Part shown: positions 43,793 to 53,400 of the stretch, piece after piece
How positions within the stretch are numbered: position 1 is the stretch's first letter
Layout: each line of letters starts with the position of its first letter
From: Candidatus Formimonas warabiya
GTDB taxonomy: Bacteria; Bacillota; Dehalobacteriia; Dehalobacteriales; Dehalobacteriaceae
Direction: 5' to 3'
Assembly (NCBI RefSeq): GCF_002777255.1
Contig: NZ_CP017634.1
Coordinates: 1,934,903-1,998,902 of the forward strand
Length of the DNA stretch: 64,000 nt
The notes under the pieces: generated by a model
Seen by the model: the letters and a program-made list of their open reading frames with translations, nothing else
Databases searched by the model: none
What the model was told of the DNA's origin: nothing
Position numbers and translations under genes: made by a program

Positions 43793-45331
43793 CTATAATA
43801 CAGAAACCTCGCAAGTCGCTGTAAAGCTTCCATCAACGGTCGTAACAGTTATTATGGTTTCACCTGCACCCACTCCAGTCACTGTCCCATCCGAATCAAC
43901 TGTGGCAATTTCTTCGTCACTGCTTGTCCAAATCACAGCTTTATTTGCAGCATTTTCTGGAGATATTGTTGCCATTAAAGTTTCAGTACTTCCCGTATTA
44001 ATACTGATACTGCTCTTATTTAAACTTACTCCCGTCACTGCTATAGGCTGCGCTTCTGTCACTGTTACCTCGCAATCTTCCGTAAAGCTTCCATCAACAG
44101 TCGTAACAGTTATTATAGCTTCACCCGCACCCACTCCAGTCACTGTCCCATCCGAATCAACTGTGGCAATTCCTTCGTCACTGCTTGTCCAGGTCACAGC
44201 TTTATTAGCAGCATTTTCAGGAGATATTGTTGCCACTAAAGTTTCAGTACTTCCAGTTTCAATACTGATACTGCTCTTATTCAAACTTACTCCCGTTACT
44301 GCTATAGGCTGTGCTTCTGTCACTGTCACCTCACAATCTGCCGTAAAGCTTCCATCAACAGTCGTAACAGTTATTATGGTTTCACCAGCACCCACTCCAA
44401 TCACTGTCCCATCCGAATCAACTGTGGCAATTCCTTCGTCACTGCTTGTCCAGGTCACAGCTTTATTAGCAGCATTTTCAGGAGATATTGTTGCCACTAA
44501 AGTTTCAGTACTTCCAGTTTCAATACTGATACTGCTCTTATTCAAACTTACTCCCGTTACTGCTATAGGCTGCGCTTCTGTCACTGTCACCTCACAATCT
44601 GCCGTAAAGCTTCCATCAACAGTTGTAACAGTTATTATAGCTTCACCAGCACCCACTCCAGTTACTGTCCCACTGGAATCAACTTCAGCAACTTCTTCGT
44701 CACCGCTTGTCCAGGTTACAGATTTATTGGTGGCATTTTCTGGGGTAACAATTGCCACCAGTGTTTCAATGCCATTTACAGGGATAGTAGTGGTTGTCTT
44801 ATTTAAGCTGACTCCCGATACAGCGGCACCGGCTTCTGTAGTAAAACTGAAAACCAAATTATTCTCTAGGGTGTTTCCCATACTATCTTGTATGGCTCCT
44901 ACCGGGATAATGACGGTATAAGATGTATTTGCAACTAAACTTTGGGTCGGTGTCAGGCTCAATTTGCTTCCATTTATATCATATGTATATTCTGTGGCTG
45001 TTTCACCCTGCCTGATGGTGATGTCACTTATATTACTTCCTGACTGAATTTCCTTAGCAAAAGTTACTTCAATTACTTTCCCAACCGACACATTAGAGGC
45101 CTGATCCACTGGGTCGATAGAGACAATATTCAATAGCTCAACCCCGTTACTGGCAATACTCACCAGGTTGCCTGAATCATTATAAGTGTAGGTAAGAACT
45201 TTTCCATTAGAAAAAGTGACCGTGGAAATACGGTTGGCGTCATCATAGGTATATACAGCCGCATTAACCGGTATAGTAAGAAAAAGCATCATTATAACTA
45301 TACATATTGTTAAACATAAACGGGTCTTAAT
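43793..45331 (-). CDS. secreted Big_2-repeat protein with probable ATT start
   Basis: About 512 residues if started at ATT 45331. The first ATG (45292) would cut a signal peptide in half, while the extended start gives KTRLCLTICIVIMML... ending near NAAV, a normal signal sequence, with GGGAGG at 45340-45345 eight nt upstream. The mature N-terminus has YD-repeat-like segments (YTYDDANRISTV, YTYNDSGNLVSI), then a Big_5-like domain (IDPVDQASNVSVGKVIEVTF), then four tandem Big_2 domains with a near-identical 87-residue unit. No wall anchor is visible at the C-terminus. It sits beside the RHS toxin cassette and may be an adhesin or a stalk fragment. Confidence 0.8.
   Translation of the reverse strand: MKTRLCLTICIVIMMLFLTIPVNAAVYTYDDANRISTVTFSNGKVLTYTYNDSGNLVSIASNGVELLNIVSIDPVDQASNVSVGKVIEVTFAKEIQSGSNISDITIRQGETATEYTYDINGSKLSLTPTQSLVANTSYTVIIPVGAIQDSMGNTLENNLVFSFTTEAGAAVSGVSLNKTTTTIPVNGIETLVAIVTPENATNKSVTWTSGDEEVAEVDSSGTVTGVGAGEAIITVTTVDGSFTADCEVTVTEAQPIAVTGVSLNKSSISIETGSTETLVATISPENAANKAVTWTSSDEGIATVDSDGTVIGVGAGETIITVTTVDGSFTADCEVTVTEAQPIAVTGVSLNKSSISIETGSTETLVATISPENAANKAVTWTSSDEGIATVDSDGTVTGVGAGEAIITVTTVDGSFTEDCEVTVTEAQPIAVTGVSLNKSSISINTGSTETLMATISPENAANKAVIWTSSDEEIATVDSDGTVTGVGAGETIITVTTVDGSFTATCEVSVL
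43821..44864 (-). repeat. four tandem 261-bp Big_2 repeats
   Basis: The sequence GTAAAGCTTCCATCAAC recurs at 43821, 44082, 44343 and 44604, an exact 261-bp period (87 codons). The copies are nearly identical at DNA level, pointing to recent expansion or homogenisation. Confidence 0.85.
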
Positions 45332-45417
45332 TGTAATCCCCTCCCTATCTTATTCTTAATTATCATGACACATTACTTATGTAATTGTAAGCCAAATGGG
45401 ATCAGCCTCTATTATGT

Positions 45418-45864
45418 TTATATATATATATCCATGTCAATATTGTACCTATTCATCAACTGATTCTTTATGTTTTCCAAAAACTTATCTACTTCGTTTA
45501 GTAATGTATGTAAATCAAATTTTATCCCCACATCAAATTTTTGCCATATAGAGATTATTCTCCAACCGTCTTGGTCTTGTATAAAACCTAGAATCGGCCC
45601 GTCATCATGGTCCATTGTGTGATATTGAAAATTTTCCACCATACCTAATTTGACAGTTCTTAACCATTTTGTTAGAGCAACCCCTAATTCCATCAATAGA
45701 ATATATTGGTCATAAAAAAATATCCTCCCATTAATTAAAATGGCTAATTCTCCCTCGATATCTGCAAGAACTTTGAAATTCCTAGTCATAACAAGTTCGT
45801 GTTCTATTGTTTTATCTAAATCAATTTTAAACTTTATCTCTATTTTATTGGGAATGCAGTCCAT
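45418..45864 (-). CDS. putative immunity protein for the orphan RHS tip
   Basis: 148 residues, acidic and without signal or membrane segment; overlaps the end of the toxin-tip frame by 25 bp. I do not recognise the family with certainty. Small size, location immediately after a toxin tip, and AT-rich composition are those of polymorphic-toxin immunity genes. Segment ILINGRIFFYDQYILLMELGVAL and HDDGPILGF are its main landmarks. Confidence 0.6.
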   Translation of the reverse strand: MDCIPNKIEIKFKIDLDKTIEHELVMTRNFKVLADIEGELAILINGRIFFYDQYILLMELGVALTKWLRTVKLGMVENFQYHTMDHDDGPILGFIQDQDGWRIISIWQKFDVGIKFDLHTLLNEVDKFLENIKNQLMNRYNIDMDIYI

Positions 45865-46613
45865 ATTTTTCCATCATCTCCTATTATTACTCGAACTTTT
45901 GTTTCACCTTTTGCACCTATGCTTCTGCCAAGATCCACTTCAATTTTAAATGAGTTTGGTTGGTTATTAGGTAAGAACTGAGCATTCTGTGATTCAAGAG
46001 CTTCTTTTATTATTCTGTTTACTTTGTTAGCATCATTTGTGTTGAACTTGTTCCAGTTGCCTCCTGCACCATATAAATGCTTATTTGATACCGTAAAACT
46101 ATCAATATTATCGGCTGCTTTATAGGCTGCTTCAGATGCTTTTTTTAATACACTATTTGCCTCAGCCGCAATAACTTTCTTTGCTGTTTTAGTAGAAGTA
46201 ACCATTTTGTCTATTACTTTTATTCCGGTCTTGACTGCCCCGCCAACGGCTATGGCTTCCTGTATGACATAGCCCAGGTTTTTGCCATATTGCTGGACTT
46301 GCGCATCGGTGGGATCGCCAAACCATACTTTTCCGCTGTTGGCCATTAGATGCTTGATTGGACCTGCTACTGATTCACCTAAGGCATCCGCTAAATCTTG
46401 CAGAGATAAGTTGCCATTTTTAATGTCTTTCACTAATGCCCAAGCTGCCAATGGTGAATAAATAATATCCTTGATGGATTCGCCAAGTGATTGAACAAGC
46501 CCATACAGAAGATCGTCAACCTGGTTACACCTCATGTTTCCCGACGGGTCCGTATAGGATATAGGATTGTTGCCGCAGTATGCGTACAGGTTATGCGATA
46601 AGGGATTATCCAC
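45840..46613 (-). CDS. orphan RHS C-terminal tip with an alternative toxin domain
   Basis: The frame is open from GTG 46613 (257 residues) but has only AGGAG 2 nt before it, so it may not be translated by itself. Residues 1-155 repeat the end of the RHS protein (NLYAYCGNNPISYTDPSG..., VWFGDPTDAQVQQYGK) almost unchanged. The last about 100 residues differ and carry SNKHLYGAGGNWNKF, FKIEVDLGRSIGAKGETKV and a final IWTAFPIK. The pattern of His, Lys and a closing FPxK strand resembles BECR-type RNase toxins (Ntox35-like), with low certainty. It is a displaced tip kept with its own immunity gene downstream. Confidence 0.65.
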   Translation of the reverse strand: MDNPLSHNLYAYCGNNPISYTDPSGNMRCNQVDDLLYGLVQSLGESIKDIIYSPLAAWALVKDIKNGNLSLQDLADALGESVAGPIKHLMANSGKVWFGDPTDAQVQQYGKNLGYVIQEAIAVGGAVKTGIKVIDKMVTSTKTAKKVIAAEANSVLKKASEAAYKAADNIDSFTVSNKHLYGAGGNWNKFNTNDANKVNRIIKEALESQNAQFLPNNQPNSFKIEVDLGRSIGAKGETKVRVIIGDDGKIWTAFPIK

Positions 46614-46866
46614 TTCTCCTGCAACGGTGGGTAATAAATCTTCCTGCCGCAGGGTCGTAATACCGGGCTCTCAGATAAATGAAGCCGCTTTGGTCATAAA
46701 GTTCTCCGGTAAAAAGAATACTGTTCTCTACGGTTTCCCGGATCACGGTGGGATTGCCGAAAGCGTCATATTTGTACTTGTTCTTTACATCTCCCGCTTC
46801 GTCCGTGATGACCAGGATACTGCCTAACCCGTCCTGATGGTAATAAAAGGTTCCGTCCAGAGCAGT
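46614..46866 (-). pseudogene. frameshifted remnant of the RHS core
   Basis: The DNA continues to match the RHS core at 48200-48456 up to about 46861, but 5 bp are missing near 46625 (CCTGCAACGGTGGGTAA against CCTGCGAGGGTATCCTGGGTAA), which breaks the frame. After 46861 similarity stops abruptly, marking a recombination junction. Confidence 0.75.
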
Positions 46867-46941
46867 GAGTCAATTGGGCCACCCTCATTGACCCAAGGTA
46901 CATACCTTTAAATACGGTAACCGCCATGTGTACGATATTAA

Positions 46942-47433
46942 TTACTCAAACTCTACTTCAAGTACTGGTGTAGCCATCATCTTATATCCCTCATATTTAT
47001 AAAGGTTATAAGCAGCAGTACCTATATAAAAATCCCGACATTTACTTATTTTGTACTGTTTTTCTATCCATTTTTTATAAGCGTTGTACTTGTTACTTAA
47101 CCATTTATCTTTTGAGACGTTCTGCCCTAGTGTATTAAAGTATTTAGTTTCAACCCATAACCTTCCATACTGCACTTGATTCTGATTTCTTATCATGCTT
47201 CTCGAGTATTCAATTAAGTCTGAAATTAGTACATCAATAAAACCATTACTACTGTAAACAATTTTTGACTGCTGAGATAAAATGTAAAATATTGATCTAT
47301 TGGAGTTAATAATATCTTCACTTGACAAAACTTTTCCCATATTATCAACTAAAGTATCACCAAATTCTTCTATTAATTTGATAAATTCCTTTTCATCCTT
47401 ATTTAACATAAAGAACCTGATTTGATTCCCCAT
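46942..47433 (-). CDS. putative immunity protein for the main RHS toxin
   Basis: 163 residues from ATG 47433 (GGAGG 7 nt upstream), 15 bp after the RHS stop. No signal peptide or membrane helix; rich in Lys, Asn and Tyr. The family is not recognised. Position directly behind a toxin tip of a different type from the orphan one, and its own ribosome-binding site, support an immunity role. Confidence 0.6.
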   Translation of the reverse strand: MGNQIRFFMLNKDEKEFIKLIEEFGDTLVDNMGKVLSSEDIINSNRSIFYILSQQSKIVYSSNGFIDVLISDLIEYSRSMIRNQNQVQYGRLWVETKYFNTLGQNVSKDKWLSNKYNAYKKWIEKQYKISKCRDFYIGTAAYNLYKYEGYKMMATPVLEVEFE

Positions 47434-47448
47434 TATTATACCTCCGAA

Positions 47449-50400
47449 TTAATTATATGGTACAAATTCCACCTTATATCCTGCCTTCTCTAAATCAGCC
47501 TTAGCTGCTGCTTCTCTTGAAACAGGAGCTCCAGTTTTAGTTTTTTTGCCAATTTGTACTATAAATTGTTCTCCAGTCTTAGGGTCAGTAACTAACAAAT
47601 CACCATATCGAGCATTCTTAGAACCTCCTGGGTTTTTTACATAATACTCCAGTTTAACTTCATACCCTTGCCCTTCATATTTTGCTTTTATATCCTGAAT
47701 TTTACCTTGGTGTGCTGGGCCACCACTCCTACCATATGGGTTAGGTACTTTTTTCTCTTCGGCCGCAATAACTTTCTTTGCTGTTTTAGTAGAAGTAACC
47801 AGTTTGTCTATTACTTTTATTCCGGTCTTGACTGCCCCGCCAACGGCTATGGCTTCCTGTATGACATAGCCCAGATTTTTGCCATATTGCTGGACTTGTG
47901 TATCGGTGGGGTCGCCAAACCATACTTTTCCGCTGTTGGCCATTAAATGCTTGATTGGACCGGCTACTGACTCACCTAAGGCATCCGCTAAATCTTTCAG
48001 AGATAAGTTGCCATTTTTAATGTCTTTCACTAATGCCCAGGCTGCCAATGGTGAATGAATAATCCCTTTGATGGATTCGCCAAGTGATTGAACAAGCCCA
48101 TACAGAAGATCATCAACCTGGTTACACCTCATGTTTCCCGACGGGTCCGTATAGGATATAGGATTGTTGCCACAGTAGGCGTACAGGTTTTGTGATAAGG
48201 GATTATCCACTTCCCCTGCGAGGGTATCCTGGGTAATAAATCTTCCTGCTGCAGGGTCATAATACCGGGCTCTCAGATAGATGAAGCCGCTTTGGTCATA
48301 AAGCTCTCCGGTAAAAAGAATACTGTTCTCTACGGTTTCCCGGATCATGGTGGGATTGCCAAAAGCGTCATATTTGTACTTGTTCTTTATATCTCCCGCT
48401 TCATCCGTGATAGCCAGGATACTGCCTAACCCATCCTGATGGTAGTAAAGGGTTCCGTCCGGCCCGATCCGGCTGTATAGTCTGCCCGCATAGATGTAAT
48501 TGTAAGTTTCGTCTCCTGCTTTTTCCACAAGCAGACGGGGAAGTCCTGCTGAATAATCATAGAGATATCCATATTCTTCTCCATCGCCATATACGGAACC
48601 GGTCACGGTCTTTTTGATGAGGTTCCCGTCGCCGTCATAGGTATAATTGATCGTTTTGTTTTGATCCTGAAAGAGGATAAGTCGATCTTCATAATCATAG
48701 TTTAGATATACGGCCCCTGAAACGGTTTCCAATATGTCCGGGGCATTGCCGCTAGTTGTAAGCCGGTTTCCCACTGGGTCGTAGGTGTATTGGGCAGATG
48801 TCCCGTCGGGATAAATGACCTCAGTCAGCTGTCCCAGAGGATCATAGGTGAATTCGGTAAGATCGTCGTTTTCGTCGGTAATACTCAGTCTGTTGCCATT
48901 TTGATCCAAGGTATAGGCAGCTTGCGCCAGGACAGTATCAGCCAATTGATGTTTAAGTAAAGTGAGCCTTCCGCTCTGATCATACTGATAGGTGACCTCT
49001 ACTCCGTTAGGCATGGTCTCTCCTGTACGCAACCCCAGCTCATCATAATCGATATCCAGGATTTGGCCGTCTACCGTTGCGGAATCCAGCAGGTTTAGCT
49101 CGTTAAAGCTATACTCTGCTTCCATGCCGTCGGGGTAAGTGATTCCGGTGATGTTTCCGGCAGAGTCATAGGTGTAGGAAATAGTGTCTCCGTCCCGGGT
49201 TATACTCTCCAAGCGATTGTTTTGATCATAGGTATAAGTGGTGGTGCCATTGGAGTCAACCATGTATAATCTTTTTCCCGTTGGATCGTAGGAATAAGAT
49301 ACTTCGCTCTGATCCGGATATGTGATCCGGATTAAACGATTATTATCGTCGTAGGTGTAATCAATGGTTTCATGATCGGGATTAGTCCTGGTAACCAGGT
49401 TTCCTACGGCGTCATAAGCCTTTGCTTTTACGTTGCCCAGAGGATCTGTTTCTGTGATGAGCCTGTTTAAGGCGTCATATTCGAAGGTACGTTCTTTTTC
49501 CCGGGCATCGGTGATAGTTTCCAAGTTTCCGTTGGCATCATAGGTGTAGGAGGTAATCTGATTCAGTGCGTCGGTGACTTGAGCTAAACGTCCGAAGTCG
49601 TCGTAGGTATACTCGGTGCTTTCTCCATTGGTGTCGATACGGGAAATAATATTGCCACACCCGTCATAGGTGGTCCGGGTGGAGTGGTTTTCAGGATCGG
49701 TTGTTTTGATCAGCCTGTTTACATCATCATAGTCGTAGGTCCAGGTTCCTTTGGCGTTGGTCATGGACAATTTATTGCCCACGGGATCATAGTCGTAGGT
49801 GATGGTATGACCAAAGGCATCCGTTTCGGTGACCAAGCGGGACAAGGCATCATAGGTATAGACCGTGGTGTGATTATTAGCATCGGTTACCGCCGTTTGA
49901 TTGCCGTTGGCGTCATAGGCGTAGGTAATGGTGTCTCCAAGAGGGCTGGTTTCAGTAAGGAGACGACCCAGTTCATCATAAGTATTTTCCGTGGTCTGTC
50001 CGTTTTGGTCCGTATTTGCGATGAGGTTGCCGGTACTGTCATATTCAACTTCAGTGAAGTATCCGTCCGGATCTGTGACCTGGATGAGCCGGTTGGCATC
50101 GTCATAGGTGTAGGCCCAGGTTTTCCCCCGGGCATTGGTCATGCTGAGCTTGTTTCCTACCTGGTCGTAAGTGTACGTGGTGGTGTTGTTTAAAGGATCG
50201 GTCACGGTTAGGAGTTGGGCATCTTCGTTATATGTATAATTTATGGTTTGTCCTTTGGCGTCGGTTTCATTGGTTTTGTTGCCCAGGGCATCGTACTGGA
50301 TCTGCCGGATGCCGCCGAGGGAGTCAATGACTGTGGTTAGGCGGTTTAGGACATCGTATTGATACTGGGTCACCTTGCCGTTCTGGTCCGTTTTTGTGAG

Positions 50401-53400
50401 GATGTTGCCGTTGCCATCCAGGGTGTAGCTTTCTGTATTTCCGACCGCATCGGTCCCTCCGGTCAATCGGTTGCGGTCATCGTAGGTGTAGGTAGCAGTA
50501 TGTCCGTTGGCATCGGTTACCGCTGTCTGGTTGCCATTGGCATCATAGGTGATGGTGGTGCTATGTCCTAAGGGATCGGTGATTTCGATCAGTTTGTCAT
50601 TTTCATCATAACTGAAGGTAGTGGTATTTCCCATGGGATCCGTTTTGCTTAAGAGATGATTGACGGCATCATAGGTATTGGTGATAACACCGTTTAAGGG
50701 ATTTGTTTCGGTGAGAAGATTGCCGTTGTTGTCATAGGTATAGGTCCAGGTATGGTTCCGGGCATCGGTCCGGGTCAGTTTTTTCCCCACAATGTCGTAA
50801 GTATAACCGGTAACATTATTATTAGGATCAGTGGTCTGGATCTGGTTTCCGTGCTGATCATAAGTAACCTGACTGGTCTTGCCGTTGGCGTTTGTGATTG
50901 TGACAACCTGTCCATACTGATCATAGGTGTAACTGGTCGCGGCTGTTTGTCCGTCGATAGTTTTACTGGACTGAAGCAGATTTCCTTTGGCATCATAGGT
51001 GAAATTGGTGATATGTCCCGCCTCATCTGTAATACTGGAGGGGTTATTTTTACTGTCATAGGTGTAAGTAGTAGTATAGCCAAGCGGGGCCGGGGCTGCC
51101 TGAGTCAACATATTACCCATGGTGTCATAAGTGTAGATGGTGGCATTACCCCTGGCATCGGTCTCACTGGTCTTATTGTAGTCGTTATCATAGGTATATG
51201 AAACGGACGTGGCGTCCATGTATTCTATTTTGGTATTCCGGTATTTGTCGTCATAATAATAGGCAGTGGTTTTGCCCATGGCGTCCGTAAAGATATTTTT
51301 CTGATTGGTAGTATCATAACTGATGGCCACCATTTGCCCTTTGCTGTCCAGTTGCTGTATGACCCGGGATTCATCGTCGTAAGTGTTCCTGACGATATAA
51401 TGGTTTAAAGGATCCAGAATGGAGGTTAGTCCATATTGTCCATAAGTGTAGGTAGTAATTCCTCCGTTTAAGTCAGTAAAGGTGACCATATTTCCATTGG
51501 CATCGTAACCAAATTGCAGGGTTCGCCCGGCAGGATCCGTGATTTGTTGCAGCTTACCATCCGAATAATAGGCAAATTGCAGTGATCGGCCACCAGGTTC
51601 TGTGACTTGAGTTAATAAAGAATTGCTGTATGCTAATTGAGTTATATTATCATTTTTATCAATAATCTGAATTAGTCTGCCATTGGAGTCAAAAAGGTGT
51701 TTGAGCTGATCTTTGAAAGTAAGAGTGTAGGTGTTATCTGCATTCTTTTGTAATTTTTCAAAGCATCCTGCAGGGTGTGTGTATACACCGTTTTGCCATG
51801 GAAACACCGCACTGTGGCCATCACCATAATAGACGGTTACCGAATTATCCTGATTATCAATTAAGTAAGAATTGTAATTATATGTCCACCCCTTGCCCAA
51901 AGAGCCGTAATAGTCTGAGCGGGAATTATATGACCGGACAAATTCCAGGGGAACAGATTTGGTATTGATACTTAAATCTTTATCGGTGGAATAGTAGTTG
52001 CCTGTGGTAATATTTACCGGCTCGGCTACTGAGGTGCACCATTGTACGTCTCCCAAGCTTAGCTTAAGTTCTTGGAGGGTTGTACTAGGCTCAATTAGTC
52101 TGTTCCATACAGGAACATAATTAAACACATACCCCGTGTTAAATGGTTTCGTTAATTCCAGAATGTTGAATTTAGATTCTAAATAATCCTCAAAGCTCAC
52201 CCTTTGTGCTCCACTTCCACTCAATAAAACTTTATGGGTTCCTGTTGCAACGAAGTTATAAAAACTACCTGCTCCATACTTTTGAGTAAAATCTCCTTTT
52301 ACTTCGAGCGTCCCTGCTGTTAAATATCCAGAATGGACACGTTTACTTCGAGTTACAAAATTCCCTCCTACCTGCACATAATCTGCCGAATTTACCATCT
52401 TTAAATATCCATAACTAGAACCACCACTTTCTGTCTGGATCCAGTAATTCCCTATTACATTTAATCGGCCTCCATTTACATAAAGTGTTCCGTCTGTTTG
52501 TATTAAATTTCCATTTACCGAAAGGATACCACTATTTAAATCCAGTGTTCCCTGGTTTTGATACAGATTGTTTTCTACAGTAAGGCTACCGCCATTTAAA
52601 TTTAATGTTCCTGCGCTACCATGCGGAGTATTTCCTAGAGTAAGGCTGGAACTAGTAAGGCCAAATCCATTTATATTTCCACCCAATGCATTTACTGTTC
52701 CCTCAATGACCAAATCATGCTGTAATGTCCAGTCGTCCCATAGTCCTAAATCGTAATGCCAGTTCCCTCCGCTCACTATGGCTGTCCCTGATAAATATAA
52801 ATTAATGCCGTTAACAATTGGCGTTGTAGTTGACTTTAATTCTTTCCTTACTTTGGCCAATACAAAATTTATACCGGCTGCAGAAGTGTTTGTTATCTCC
52901 AATATATTGAAGTATGGGTCAGGAATTTGAAAGTCTACTGTTTGTGCTCCAGTCCCACTCAATAGAACCTTATGGGTTCCCGTTGCAATGAAGTTACTAA
53001 AACTACCTGCGTATCTTTCAGTAAAATCCCCTTTTACTTCAAGTGTCCCTGCTGTTAAATATCCAGAATGGACACGTTTACTTCTAGTTACAAAGTTTCC
53101 TCCTACCTGCACATAATCTGCCGGATTTATCATTTTTAAATATCCATAACTAGAACCACCACTTTCTGTCTGGATCCAGTAATTCCCTATTACATTTAAT
53201 CGGCCTCCATTTACATAAAGTGTTCCGTCTGTTTGTATTAAATTTCCATTTACCGAAAGGATACCACTATTTAAATCCAGTGTTCCCTGGTTTTGATACA
53301 GATTGTTTTCTACAGTAAGGCTACCGCCATTTAAATTTAATGTTCCTGCGCTACCATGCGGAGTATTTCCTAGAGTAAGGCTGGAACTAGTAAGGCCAAA

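Noticed and set aside
43854-44921. Plus-strand open frame of 355 codons.
   Set aside because: Antisense to the Big_2 repeats; its repeats are the complement of the real gene and it lacks a start site.
46861-46941. Short hairpin (GTCAAT/ATTGAC) after the recombination junction as a terminator or attachment site.
   Set aside because: Stem is only 6 bp without a T run, and no integrase gene is near.
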